Below, piece by piece: positions 1 to 9,019 of a stretch of DNA of 64,000 bases (positions are counted from its first letter, which is position 1; each line of letters starts with the position of its first letter). Made by a program: the position numbers and the translations under genes. The notes under the pieces are model-generated. The model was given only the letters and a program-made list of their open reading frames with translations, did not search any database and was not told where the DNA came from. This DNA is from Asaia sp. W19. GTDB lineage: Bacteria; Pseudomonadota; Alphaproteobacteria; Acetobacterales; Acetobacteraceae. The stretch spans positions 62,001 to 126,000 of the forward strand of contig NZ_PNQZ01000061.1 of assembly GCF_003994335.1 (NCBI RefSeq). The letters run 5' to 3'.

Positions 1-549
1 ATAGAGCCGCAAATGATCGTGGCTCACCGCCGTACCGAAACGCACGAAGTAGATCCACTGGCCGTCGGGGCTCAGGGTGGCGTCATTGGCATCTGCCAGC
101 GGATAGACCCGGCGTGTTCCGCTGACCGGATGAATGGCGACGACGATATGGCTCAGCCCGGGGCCGGTGGGCGGGGCGGTGCTGTACAGAATACCCGCCT
201 TGCGGTCCCAACCAATAGGTGTGACGCTCTGGTTCTCATAGGTCACGCGCTTTGGCGTGCCGCCTTCGATGGGCATGACGTAAAGCTCGGTCGGGCCATC
301 GTAATTGGCCAGGAAGGCAACCTGCTTGCCATCGGGCGAGAGAATGGGGTGCGGGTCGGTGCCGATGGGTGCGGTGAGGCGGCTGGCGGGGCCTCCCTGC
401 AGGCCGACGCTCCAGACTGATTGCTCTGCGTCGAACACGACCTGCGTGCCGGAAAGCGCCGGGTCGCGCAGATAGCCCGGTGCGGCCTGTGCCGTCAGAG
501 GCGCCAAGGCGAGAAGGGCGACACTGGCGAGGAGCGGGGAGAAACGCAT
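1..549 (-). CDS. Tricorn protease-like secreted protein, N-terminal part
   Basis: The reading frame starts at ATG 549-547 on the minus strand and stays open to the window edge, giving the first 183 residues. GGAAGG lies about 6 bases upstream. Residues 1-22 form a signal peptide (MRFSPLLASVALLALAPLTA then an AQA cleavage site). The rest shows WD40-like/PD40 beta-propeller repeats with SPDGKQVAFLA and SPDGQWIYF motifs, as in the N-terminal propeller of tricorn-type S41 proteases. The protease domain would lie outside the window, so a TolB-like propeller protein cannot be excluded. It lies 170 bases downstream of ccmB on the same strand and may be in a separate transcript. No function beyond a periplasmic propeller protein can be shown here. 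Confidence 0.7.
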   Translation of the reverse strand, partial: MRFSPLLASVALLALAPLTAQAAPGYLRDPALSGTQVVFDAEQSVWSVGLQGGPASRLTAPIGTDPHPILSPDGKQVAFLANYDGPTELYVMPIEGGTPKRVTYENQSVTPIGWDRKAGILYSTAPPTGPGLSHIVVAIHPVSGTRRVYPLADANDATLSPDGQWIYFVRFGTAVSHDHLRLY

Positions 550-719
550 GAGCACCTTCCGGATAAAACACAAGACCCGTTAGAGAACGGGGAGAGGGCA
601 GATGGCAAGCCCTGCCGGTCTTTTGGCGCCGGGACTTACGCGGCTTCAGCGCGCCTGTTCGGGCACGCCCCACGGAGTTTGACTACGAGGCACCCGACGG
701 AAGCCTCCCTCCTGGCCCT

Positions 720-1391
720 TCAGGCGGTTGCGGCCTTCAGGCCGGCGCCAGCAGCGAGCGGGCAAAGGGGAAGCGCAAGGGCAAGGAAAGCCCCCAGAAA
801 GTCGAGTTCCGTGGCAAAGCTCCGCCCGTTGGTCGCCGCATCGGCGGCGGCGGCACCGAAGATCAGCACCGGCGTTGCCAGAGGCAGCACGAGCAAGGGC
901 AGCAGGACGCCGCCCCGCCGCGCACCCAGGACGAGCCCAGCCGCCATGCCGCCCAGAAGGGAGAGCAGCACCGTGCCCAGAGCCAGCCCAGCCAGAATGG
1001 GCGGTATATCCGCAGGAGTTCCGCCGAGCATCAGCGTCAGTGGTACGGTGGCCATCAGGAGTGGTAAGCCGGTGGTCAGCCAATGCGCGAAGATTTTCGC
1101 CAGAGCGAGCAGGCCGGGAGGCAGGCCGAGCATCAGCAGATGATCGAGTGCCCCGTCTTCCAATTCGGCTCCGAAAACACGATCCAGAGGTAGCAGGCTT
1201 GCCAGAAGGGCACAGACCCAGATGATACCGGGGGCCAGGCGATGCAGCATTGCGGGGGAGGGACCAAGCGCGAGCGGAAACAGGCTGCCGCAGAGCAGGA
1301 AAAAGAGCAGGGCCGCGAGAGTGTCTGACCCGTGACGCACTGCCAGACGCAACTCGCGTCTGACCAGAGCGAGAAACGCACTTCCGATCAT
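720..1391 (-). CDS. ccmB: Heme exporter membrane protein CcmB
   Basis: This 223-residue polytopic membrane protein has the normal length of CcmB, the membrane subunit of the CcmAB ABC module used in cytochrome c maturation system I. About six hydrophobic segments are visible (near residues 22-45, 50-70, 95-125, 128-155, 160-182 and 195-215). The conserved FGAELEDGALDHLLMLG stretch follows the second segment, as in the family. The start ATG (1391) overlaps the end of ccmA by 4 bases, so the two are translationally coupled. CcmAB is known to release the heme-bound chaperone CcmE with CcmC and CcmD; no other ccm genes are in the window. Confidence 0.93.
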   Translation of the reverse strand: MIGSAFLALVRRELRLAVRHGSDTLAALLFFLLCGSLFPLALGPSPAMLHRLAPGIIWVCALLASLLPLDRVFGAELEDGALDHLLMLGLPPGLLALAKIFAHWLTTGLPLLMATVPLTLMLGGTPADIPPILAGLALGTVLLSLLGGMAAGLVLGARRGGVLLPLLVLPLATPVLIFGAAAADAATNGRSFATELDFLGAFLALALPLCPLAAGAGLKAATA

Positions 1392-2023
1392 GACAGGCCC
1401 TCAGAGGGATTGAGGGCGAGGCTACGCGCATCGGGCAGAGGAAGAGGTACATGGGTTGTGGCGACGATCATCCCACCCGCGGCACGATGCGCCGCCATGA
1501 GGGTGCCGAGCCGGGCGATCGCGCGCTGATCGAGGCCGAGGCTCGGCTCATCAAGCAACCATAGCCGCGCGTGGCGCAGCAGGATGCGGGCGAGAGCCCC
1601 ACGCCTCTTTTGGCCGGCAGAAAGCAGCCTGGCGGGGAGGTCGGCAAGATCGAGCAGATCGAGAGCATTCAGCGCCCTTTCCATATCGCTCTCGAAAAGC
1701 CTCGCTTCCAGCGTGAGATTCTCCCGCAGGGTCAATCCGGGTTTGAGCGCATCTGCGTGGCCGAGATAGGCGATATCCAGAGCTTGCTCTGGGTCATGCC
1801 CGTCACGACCGCCCATCGTGAGGCGGCCTCCCTGGAGAGGACAGAGCCCGGCCAGAACGCGCAGCAGCGTCGATTTGCCCGAACCGTTTGGTCCCGTCAG
1901 CAGCAAAGCCTCACCGGCAGACAACGCGAGGCTTGTTCCGTCCAGAACAAGGCGCATTCCGCGAATCACGGTTACGTCATGCAAGACGAGCCAGGGTGCA
2001 TGAGACGAGGGAAAACCTGACAT
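1388..2023 (-). CDS. ccmA: Heme exporter ATP-binding protein CcmA
   Basis: The 211-residue ABC ATPase is shorter than typical transport ATPases, as CcmA proteins are. Visible motifs are Walker A GPNGSGKS, signature LSAGQKRR and Walker B LWLLDEPSLGLD. The start was set at ATG 2023-2021 (MSGFPSSHAP), because the longer open frame upstream only runs antisense through acnA. It ends in a 4-base overlap with ccmB. It powers the CcmABCD complex that frees holo-CcmE during periplasmic cytochrome c maturation. It is divergent from acnA, with 132 bases between the start codons that must hold both promoters. Confidence 0.93.
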   Translation of the reverse strand: MSGFPSSHAPWLVLHDVTVIRGMRLVLDGTSLALSAGEALLLTGPNGSGKSTLLRVLAGLCPLQGGRLTMGGRDGHDPEQALDIAYLGHADALKPGLTLRENLTLEARLFESDMERALNALDLLDLADLPARLLSAGQKRRGALARILLRHARLWLLDEPSLGLDQRAIARLGTLMAAHRAAGGMIVATTHVPLPLPDARSLALNPSEGLS

Positions 2024-2112
2024 TGTGCGGAAATAACATCTTCCTGAGAGAGTTTCATTCGACTCTGTGCGAATAAGGGTCGAGACTGTATAGAAGGGCC
2101 AGCCCGCAAGGG

Positions 2113-2144
2113 CCAGTTGACAAGGCAGCCAGTTGACAAGGCAG
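2113..2144. repeat. Tandem 16-bp duplication before acnA
   Basis: The unit CCAGTTGACAAGGCAG occurs twice head to tail at 2113-2128 and 2129-2144. Each copy contains TTGACA. The second copy runs directly into the acnA Shine-Dalgarno AGGAGG (2143-2148). A non-ATG upstream reading (TTG 2117) passes through the repeat in frame with acnA but is not needed. Confidence 0.9.
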
Positions 2145-2155
2145 GAGGACAAGCC

Positions 2156-4849
2156 ATGAGAACCGTTGGACGGGATTCCCTGGGCGTGATGCGGGATCTG
2201 GAGGTTGATGGCCGGAAGTACCGCATATTTTCCCTGCCTGAGGCGGCGAGCAAGCTGGGCAATCTGTCCCGCCTGCCGGTCAGCCTCAAGGTCCTGCTCG
2301 AAAACGTACTCCGCTTCGAAGACGGGCTGAGCTACCGCACGGAAGATGCGCAGGCCATTGTCGACTGGACCGCGAAGGGCCACTCGGATCAGGAAGTGCC
2401 CTTCAAACCGGCGCGTATCCTCATGCAGGATTTCACGGGCGTTCCCGCCGTGGTCGATCTCGCCGCCATGCGCGATGGCATCATTGCCCTCGATGGTGAC
2501 CCGGAGAAGGTGAACCCGCTGGTGCCGGTCGATCTCGTGATCGATCACTCGGTCATGGTCGATGTGGCGGGCAGCGCCGATGCGCTGGAGCGCAATGTCG
2601 AGATCGAGTTCGAGCGCAATGGCGAGCGTTACGCCTTTCTGCGCTGGGGCCAGGGCGCGTTCGAGAACTTCCGCGTCGTACCGCCGGGTGCAGGTATCTG
2701 CCACCAGGTGAACCTCGAATATCTGGCGCAGGCCGTCTGGACCGGTACGGTCGATGGCAAGGACTATGCCTATCCGGATACGCTCTATGGCACGGACAGC
2801 CACACCACCATGGTGAATGGCATGGGTGTGCTCGGGTGGGGTGTGGGCGGCATCGAGGCCGAGGCCGCGATGCTCGGCCAGCCGATCGCCATGCTGATCC
2901 CGGATGTGATCGGCGTGCGTCTGGACGGCATGCTTCCTGAGGGGGCTACCGCGACCGATCTGGTGCTGACCATCACCGAAATGCTGCGCGCCGAAGGCGT
3001 GGTCGGCAAATTCGTGGAATTCTTCGGCCCCGCCCTCGATCATCTGCCGGTGGCCGATCGTTCGACCATCGCCAATATGGCCCCGGAATATGGTGCGACC
3101 TGCGGGTTCTTCCCGGTCGATGCGCTGACGCTGGACTATCTGCACCAGACGGGCCGCGACGAGCATCGCATTCGCCTCACAGAAGCCTATCTGCGTGCCC
3201 AGGGCATGTTCCGCGATGCCGACACCCCCGAGCCCGTATTCTCGAAGGTGCTGTCGCTCGATCTGTCGACCATCATCCCCTCGCTGGCGGGCCCCAAGCG
3301 TCCTCAGGACCGCGTCGCGCTGACCGATGCGACCTCGGCTTTCGAAGAAGCCCTGACCACCACACTGGGCGTCAAGCCCGATGACGTGCGTAAGCGCGCC
3401 ATCGTGGCCGGTTCGGATTACGATATCGGTCATGGCGATGTGGTGATTGCGGCCATCACCTCCTGCACCAACACCTCCAACCCGGCCGTTCTCGTGGCAG
3501 CTGGTCTGGTGGCGCGCAAGGCCCGTGCCCTCGGCCTCAAGCCCAAGCCCTGGGTCAAGACGTCGCTGGCGCCCGGCTCGCAGGTGGTGACGGATTATCT
3601 CGACAAGGCCGGACTCAGCGCCGATCTTGACGCGCTTGGCTTCGAGACGGTCGGCTATGGCTGCACGACCTGCATTGGTAATTCGGGCCCCATCGCCCAG
3701 CCGATCGTGGATGCGATCGAGGGGAATGGCCTTGTCGCCACGTCGGTATTGTCGGGTAATCGTAACTTCGAAGGGCGTATCTCGCCCAACGTGCGTGCCA
3801 ATTATCTCGCCAGCCCGCCGCTTGTGGTGGCCTATGCGCTACTTGGTACGCTGCGCAAGGATATCACGAAAGAGCCGCTTGGCATCTCGACAGAGGGCAA
3901 GGAGATCTTCCTGCGCGATATCTGGCCCAGCAATGAAGAGATTGCGGCGCTCATCAAGTCCTCCGTCACGCGTGAGAGCTTTGTAGAGCGTTATGGCAGC
4001 ATCTCGAAGGGGACGAAGCAGTGGCAGGCTCTGGCCGTCGCCAGTGATGCCCGTACTTTCGCCTGGTCGGACAGCTCGACCTACATCCAGAAGCCGCCCT
4101 ATTTCGAAGGGCTGACCAAGGAGCCGGGCGAGACACATGACATCGAGAATGCCCGTATTCTTGCGCTGTTGGGCGATAACATCACGACCGACCATATCTC
4201 TCCGGCAGGCGCCATCAAGCCGTCTTCACCGGCAGGCAAATTCCTGAGCGAGCATCAGGTATCGGTGGCCGATTACAACTCCTACGGATCGCGCCGTGGC
4301 AATGACCGCGTGATGGTGCGTGGCACCTTCGCCAATATCCGTATCCGCAACGAGATGCTGCCCGGTGTCGAAGGCGGCATGTCGAGATATCTGCCCGACG
4401 GGACCGTCGCATCGATCTATGACGTCGCACATCGCTACCAGCAGGATGGCACGCCGCTGGTCGTGATCGGCGGCCGCGAATACGGCATGGGCTCGTCGCG
4501 CGACTGGGCGGCCAAGGGTACGAACCTGCTGGGCATCAAGGCCGTGATCGCTGAGAGCTTCGAGCGTATCCATCGTTCCAATCTCGTGGGCATGGGCGTT
4601 CTGCCTCTGACCTTTCGCGAGGGCACGACCCGCAAGACGCTGGGACTGGATGGGACCGAAACGATCACCCTGGGTGGGCTCGATTCCATTACGCCACGGA
4701 TGACCGTGCCGATGACCATCACCCGCGCCAGCGGCGAGACCGAGCAGGTCGAGCTTCTCTGCCGCATCGATACGCTTGATGAAGTCGCCTATTACAGGCA
4801 TGGAGGAATTCTTCCTTATGTCCTGCGCGGGATGACCGAAACTGACTGA
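2156..4849 (+). CDS. acnA: Aconitate hydratase A
   Basis: The 897-residue protein is full length for the AcnA/IRP1 family and isomerises citrate to isocitrate in the cytosolic TCA cycle. The three [4Fe-4S] ligand cysteines are visible in TSCTNTSNP and in GYGCTTCIGNSGP. The C-terminal swivelling domain carries the GSSRDWAAKG motif. The start ATG 2156 was chosen over an upstream in-frame TTG (2117), because AGGAGG at 2143-2148 sits 7 bases before it. The end is odd: after YRHGGILPYVLRG the last residues are MTETD, and the stop overlaps the likely start of the next gene. The gene is divergent from ccmA. Confidence 0.97.
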   Translation: MRTVGRDSLGVMRDLEVDGRKYRIFSLPEAASKLGNLSRLPVSLKVLLENVLRFEDGLSYRTEDAQAIVDWTAKGHSDQEVPFKPARILMQDFTGVPAVVDLAAMRDGIIALDGDPEKVNPLVPVDLVIDHSVMVDVAGSADALERNVEIEFERNGERYAFLRWGQGAFENFRVVPPGAGICHQVNLEYLAQAVWTGTVDGKDYAYPDTLYGTDSHTTMVNGMGVLGWGVGGIEAEAAMLGQPIAMLIPDVIGVRLDGMLPEGATATDLVLTITEMLRAEGVVGKFVEFFGPALDHLPVADRSTIANMAPEYGATCGFFPVDALTLDYLHQTGRDEHRIRLTEAYLRAQGMFRDADTPEPVFSKVLSLDLSTIIPSLAGPKRPQDRVALTDATSAFEEALTTTLGVKPDDVRKRAIVAGSDYDIGHGDVVIAAITSCTNTSNPAVLVAAGLVARKARALGLKPKPWVKTSLAPGSQVVTDYLDKAGLSADLDALGFETVGYGCTTCIGNSGPIAQPIVDAIEGNGLVATSVLSGNRNFEGRISPNVRANYLASPPLVVAYALLGTLRKDITKEPLGISTEGKEIFLRDIWPSNEEIAALIKSSVTRESFVERYGSISKGTKQWQALAVASDARTFAWSDSSTYIQKPPYFEGLTKEPGETHDIENARILALLGDNITTDHISPAGAIKPSSPAGKFLSEHQVSVADYNSYGSRRGNDRVMVRGTFANIRIRNEMLPGVEGGMSRYLPDGTVASIYDVAHRYQQDGTPLVVIGGREYGMGSSRDWAAKGTNLLGIKAVIAESFERIHRSNLVGMGVLPLTFREGTTRKTLGLDGTETITLGGLDSITPRMTVPMTITRASGETEQVELLCRIDTLDEVAYYRHGGILPYVLRGMTETD

Positions 4850-5612
4850 TCACGCCGAGACCGTTCTCGACGCCAGAAACATCACCAAGAGCTTTGAGCG
4901 ACATGTCGTGCTTCACGACATGTCGCTTCGCGTTAAGCGCGGTGATCTGATCTCCATCATTGGCCCCTCGGGCTGCGGCAAATCGACCTTTCTCCGCTGC
5001 CTGAACTTCCTGGAAATTCCCGATTCCGGATCGATTCGCATCCGGGATGTCGAAATCGACAAGAGCGATGGCCAGGGCTGGAACCGGGCCCAGGAGCGTC
5101 GCGCTCACAAGCTGCGCGCCCATGTGGGTATGGTTTTCCAGTCTTTCAATCTGTTTCCGCATCGCACCGTGCTCGATAACGTCATGATGGCGCCGCGCGC
5201 CGTTAAGAAAATTTCTCCCGCCGAGAGTGAGCCTCTGGCACGCAGCCTTCTGGCCAAAGTCGGTCTGGAAGGTCTGGCGGGGCGCTATCCTGGAACCCTT
5301 TCGGGGGGGCAGCAGCAGCGTGCCGCCATTGCCCGGGCATTGGCCATGAAACCAGCCGTGATGCTGTATGACGAGCCGACCTCGGCGCTCGACCCGGAAC
5401 TGGCCGAGGAGGTTCTTCAGGTCATGCGACGCCTGGATGAAGAGGGGATGACGCAGATCGTGGTGACCCATGACATGCGCTTCGCCCGCGCCGCCTCGGA
5501 TCGCGTTCTCTATGTAGAGGGGGGCAGGATCATCGAGAGCGGCGATCCCGAAGAGCTGTTTGCTGCTCCCGAAGATCAGAGAACACGTCGTTTCCTGAGG
5601 TCTCTCCTGTGA
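4842..5612 (+). CDS. Polar amino acid ABC transporter ATPase (GlnQ/HisP type), probable CTG start
   Basis: This ABC ATPase energises uptake of a polar amino acid together with the fused protein encoded next. Walker [10 protein letters not shown]-loop [10 protein letters not shown], signature LSGGQQQR and Walker [14 protein letters not shown] are intact. The nearest standard start is GTG 4908, but that would remove the first beta strand and the A-loop ([13 protein letters not shown]), which are plainly encoded upstream. The frame is open only from 4836 and has no ATG, GTG or TTG before 4908, so CTG 4842 (256 residues) is the best candidate. It overlaps the acnA stop by 8 bases. An ATG at 4818 with GGAGG before it is in the same frame but is followed by TGA at 4833. 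Function is sure; the start is not. Confidence 0.85.
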   Translation: MTDHAETVLDARNITKSFERHVVLHDMSLRVKRGDLISIIGPSGCGKSTFLRCLNFLEIPDSGSIRIRDVEIDKSDGQGWNRAQERRAHKLRAHVGMVFQSFNLFPHRTVLDNVMMAPRAVKKISPAESEPLARSLLAKVGLEGLAGRYPGTLSGGQQQRAAIARALAMKPAVMLYDEPTSALDPELAEEVLQVMRRLDEEGMTQIVVTHDMRFARAASDRVLYVEGGRIIESGDPEELFAAPEDQRTRRFLRSLL

Positions 5613-7150
5613 GCGCAGGTCTGACCGCCCGCATGAGGCTGCTCATCCTGCTTTGCGTCGCGCTCTTTCTCCCCGGTCCCCGCGCCTTTGCGGCTCCGGC
5701 ATCAGCCGTGCATGAATTGAGCTGGGCGTCGGATGGCGAAGCCAATGTGCCTTATGTGTTTCATGATCCTGCCGATACGACCCGACTTGAGGGGTTCGAG
5801 TTCGACATGGTCCAGGAAATCGCCCGACGTCTGGGGCGAGAGGCACGTTTCGTCCAGAATGACTGGGACGGGCTGATACCGGGTTTGCAGCGCGGCATGT
5901 ACGATATGGTGGTTGATGGCATCGAGATGACGCCCGACCATTTGCAGGCGGCCTTGTTTTCGCGTCCCTATTACGTCACCGGTGATCGTATCGTGGTGCG
6001 TCGCGATCGTCAGGAGTTGAACAGCTTCAGCGCGCTGCGTGGTCATGTGGTCGGGACGATCAAGGAAACGCTCGCCGAGCGCCTGTTGCAACGGGAACCG
6101 AGTATCAGCGTGCGCTCGTACGAGGAGGAGACCTACGCCTTCTCCGATCTGCGCAACGGGCGGCTGGATGCCTTGCTGCTGGATGGTCCTATCGCGCTCT
6201 ATTATGCAGGTGTGACCGATGATCTTGTGATCGTAGGCGATCCGATAGGCCAGACACGGTACGGGATTGCTTTTCGCCAGGGCAATCTGGCCCTTCATGA
6301 CGCGGTTGACCGTGCTCTGGGCGAGATGATGCAGGATGGTACCCTGCAGGATATCCTCGGACGCTGGAATCTCTGGACGCCCGAGATGGCCCAGATGACG
6401 GGCGATCATACGCAGCGCCATGTCGCGCCAACGCAATGGCTGCGCTACCGCGACGCCATGCGCAGTCAGACCGGCTGGATGGGGCAGATGCGGCGCTATG
6501 TGGGGTTTCTGCCGATCATTGCCGAGGCCGCGGGACTGACGCTCGTGGTTTCCGCCCTGGCCATGGTGCTGGCCGTCAGCCTGGGCCTTCTTCTGGCCCT
6601 AGGTCGCCATTACGGCCCGGGTCTCGTTCGGGGCGCCTGCGGGCTGTACATTGAAATCGTCCGTGGAACGCCATTGCTCATCCAGGTATTGTTCATTTTT
6701 TATGGCTTGCCGGGACTGGGTATCAAGCTCTCACCGTTCTTTGCCGGTGTCCTCGCGCTCGGCCTGAACTACGCTGCCTATGAAGCCGAGAATTATCGGG
6801 CGGGCTTGTCTTCGGTGCCCAGAGGGCAGATGGAGGCCGCGATTGCCCTCAACATGACCCATGGGCAGGCAGTGCGACTCGTGATCATTCCGCAGGCTTT
6901 TCGTACCGTGCTGCCTGTCATGACCAACGATTTCATTGCCCTGCTGAAGGATTCCTCGCTCGTCAGCGTCATCACCCTGACCGAGCTGACCAAGACCTAT
7001 ATCCGCCTGTCCTCAACCTACTACGATTACATCGGTACGGGGCTGCTGATCGGGGCGGCTTACCTGCTGCTCGGTCTGCCTTTCGTTCGCTTCGCGCGCC
7101 ATGTGGAGCGCAAGCTGGGCCAGAGCGTCAGGCGCTCCGGTCACCACTGA
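5609..7150 (+). CDS. Amino acid ABC transporter: fused binding protein and permease
   Basis: The 513-residue protein joins two subunits that are usually separate. Residues 1-28 are a signal sequence. Residues about 35-260 form a family 3 solute-binding domain (FEFDMVQEIARRLGR, and the closing GTLQDILGRWNLW). After a linker, residues about 295-505 form a GlnP/HisM-type permease with EIVRGTPLLIQ and an EAA-like loop (EAENYRAGLSSVPRGQMEAA). The start is GTG 5609 in a 4-base overlap with the ATPase gene, so the two make a complete importer. The substrate cannot be read from the sequence; glutamine, glutamate or basic amino acids are possible. Binding protein-permease fusions are known in this transporter family. 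Confidence 0.93.
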   Translation: MSAGLTARMRLLILLCVALFLPGPRAFAAPASAVHELSWASDGEANVPYVFHDPADTTRLEGFEFDMVQEIARRLGREARFVQNDWDGLIPGLQRGMYDMVVDGIEMTPDHLQAALFSRPYYVTGDRIVVRRDRQELNSFSALRGHVVGTIKETLAERLLQREPSISVRSYEEETYAFSDLRNGRLDALLLDGPIALYYAGVTDDLVIVGDPIGQTRYGIAFRQGNLALHDAVDRALGEMMQDGTLQDILGRWNLWTPEMAQMTGDHTQRHVAPTQWLRYRDAMRSQTGWMGQMRRYVGFLPIIAEAAGLTLVVSALAMVLAVSLGLLLALGRHYGPGLVRGACGLYIEIVRGTPLLIQVLFIFYGLPGLGIKLSPFFAGVLALGLNYAAYEAENYRAGLSSVPRGQMEAAIALNMTHGQAVRLVIIPQAFRTVLPVMTNDFIALLKDSSLVSVITLTELTKTYIRLSSTYYDYIGTGLLIGAAYLLLGLPFVRFARHVERKLGQSVRRSGHH

Positions 7151-7229
7151 CGGGCAATGTAACAAAGCAAGGGGCGGTCTGGGGCACGAACGGCGATATC
7201 TTCGCGGGAGACGAGGCATTCGGAGCGGG

Positions 7230-7817
7230 TCATGACTTTCCATCACGCGCGCTTGCGGGCTTCTTCATGGCGATGAGCTCGTAGAGATAACTCACAGCGA
7301 CCGCCGCTGCGATTGCCGGCTGCCGGGCCCAGCCTGGCGTCAGAAGATAAGCGGCGTAGCATAGGGCAGCGCGCAGAATGAAATGGATGAGCCCAGCCCG
7401 ATCATCCGCACCCCACCCATGAGGCACCCAGACAATCCCGGCATAGAGGCCTACGCCCAGCATGAGCAGGCTTGGATCATGCGCTGCTATCCCGGCCAGG
7501 ATTGCGAAGGGGATGAGCAGTCCCGTAACGGTGATGCAATTCATGAAAAGCTGGGTAATGGGGTTGTGGCGCGCGCTCCTCTGAAGGCCGGGAGCGCCGA
7601 ACATCCTGTCAAGAATGATCGACAGGGGGAGTGGGATGGCTGCGACGATCAGGTAGGCATAATAGGGCAGTCGAGGGCCGAGTCCGTAGCTCGCCAGCGC
7701 GAGGCACGCCCAGGCGAGAAACCCTGAGACCGGCATGGACTGGCTGCAACTTGCCAGGTAACGCCTGCGCAAGATGTCGAGCGGTAGGCCGGGCTCATCG
7801 CAAGATAAAGACTTCAT
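7230..7817 (-). CDS. Small integral membrane protein, possibly DUF7010-like
   Basis: This is a 195-residue protein with a short charged N-terminus (MKSLSCDEPGLPLDILRRRY) and about five or six hydrophobic segments. A conserved-looking VWVPHGWG sits between the later helices. The layout (about 195 residues, a P-x-G motif late in the chain) resembles DUF7010 membrane proteins and also the membrane protein at 37086-37691, but this is a tentative match from memory. The start ATG 7817 was preferred to an upstream one because the upstream sequence is not hydrophobic or conserved-looking. It faces the fused permease gene convergently. No function can be assigned. Confidence 0.6.
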   Translation of the reverse strand: MKSLSCDEPGLPLDILRRRYLASCSQSMPVSGFLAWACLALASYGLGPRLPYYAYLIVAAIPLPLSIILDRMFGAPGLQRSARHNPITQLFMNCITVTGLLIPFAILAGIAAHDPSLLMLGVGLYAGIVWVPHGWGADDRAGLIHFILRAALCYAAYLLTPGWARQPAIAAAVAVSYLYELIAMKKPASARDGKS

Positions 7818-8024
7818 GAGTGTCAGATCCTGTCCGTATTGCAGGACAGGATGGCAGAAGATGTTGAGATAGAGGCAATAAAAGAGGCAACGCGAGTGGT
7901 TTTTTTTTGGAGGAATTCTTTTGGCGCGTCTGATCGTGTGCATTGGTGGGAGCCCATTCAGCATGGGCAACGGATGCCGCCTCCCCAGTCGCGCCCAATC
8001 CGAGGCTACTACAACAAAAAGGCC

Positions 8025-8996
8025 TTATTGCGGTGGTGCCGCTGGATCACGAGACAAATCGACTGGCACGGGGGTTGTCGTGGTATCCTGCGTCATGTAG
8101 CGCCTGAGCAACGGTATCCACTGGTTAAGCCACCGATCTGTCTTGCGTACGAAGGTTTCTGCGCTCGGTACCTGAGCGAGGGTTGCCTTATCCCAATAGG
8201 GTTGGGGAGCAAGAAGCTGCACCGTCCCGGTCTTCGTCGGGGAAAGCAGATAGGTGACAGCCGAGGTGCCCTTGTTGCTATCCATTGCCCCGCTGCTCTG
8301 AATCCAGTTGGCGACGATGAAGAGCGAAGGCATGGGAAAGCCGAGGGCCGAGAGACGCTTGAACGCGAGCTGGATCAGTTCGTCAGACGAGATGACGCCG
8401 TTGGGTCCCATGACCGCGTTGGCGACGAAGGCGCATTCACTACGACCGTCAGCGCGATCAGCGAATATCTGCGCGCTGTAATTGCGGTCGTCATGGCAGT
8501 GGCTGGTGGCCTGCTGCACGATGTCGATAGGCAATTGCTCGGTGGCTGTGCGAGCCACGATGACGCCTGTGACGACCCCGCGATCGGTTCTGACCAGGAT
8601 ATTGATCAGCATCTGCCCACCGGGCCCGTACTGACCTGTCAGCACGGGATGCCAGATTCCGGCAGGCAGCGGCAGGGTGTGACCGCCAAACGGGATCGAA
8701 CCGACCATGGCGGTTGTGATATCCGGGGCGATTAGGCGATTTGTCCCGTTGTCAGGCGCATCCTGTTGTCCAGGGTTTCCCTGCGGGGCAGAAGCGTTTC
8801 CGTCCGCAGAGGCCTGAGCCTGAGGCAACGCTGTGCCTGCGGGAGGCTGCATACCCGGTATCCGGCTTAACCAAGGTGCTTTAGCAAGCATCCAGGGCAT
8901 TGGAAAAAGCAAGCCAAGAACTGTGAAGACGATCATCACGTAGATCGTGAGTCGCCAGACAGGCGCCCGGCGCCACAAGCGGGGAAAAGCTGACAC
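8025..8996 (-). CDS. Membrane-anchored hypothetical protein, third gene of AAA+ cluster
   Basis: I do not recognise this 323-residue protein. It starts at GTG 8996, has an Arg-rich N-terminus and one transmembrane segment at about residues 15-38 (IYVMIVFTVLGLLFPMPWML). A Pro/Ala/Gln/Asn-rich linker (about 45-85) follows, then a globular domain of about 230 residues containing TTAMVGSIPFGGHTLPLPAG and RKTDRWLNQWIPLLRR. The topology suggests a periplasmic domain with the N-terminus inside. It begins 23 bases after the AAA+ ATPase gene on the same strand, so it is probably co-transcribed and may be a partner or substrate. There is no signal-peptidase site, catalytic motif or lipobox that I can see. 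Confidence 0.75.
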   Translation of the reverse strand: MSAFPRLWRRAPVWRLTIYVMIVFTVLGLLFPMPWMLAKAPWLSRIPGMQPPAGTALPQAQASADGNASAPQGNPGQQDAPDNGTNRLIAPDITTAMVGSIPFGGHTLPLPAGIWHPVLTGQYGPGGQMLINILVRTDRGVVTGVIVARTATEQLPIDIVQQATSHCHDDRNYSAQIFADRADGRSECAFVANAVMGPNGVISSDELIQLAFKRLSALGFPMPSLFIVANWIQSSGAMDSNKGTSAVTYLLSPTKTGTVQLLAPQPYWDKATLAQVPSAETFVRKTDRWLNQWIPLLRRYMTQDTTTTPVPVDLSRDPAAPPQ

Positions 8997-9019
8997 TGTT
9001 TTTATGGTCCCGATTGCGA

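Noticed and set aside
2024-3433. Minus-strand extension of ccmA through acnA
   Set aside because: The CcmA domain begins at ATG 2023; the extra residues have no CcmA or other resemblance and lie fully antisense to acnA.
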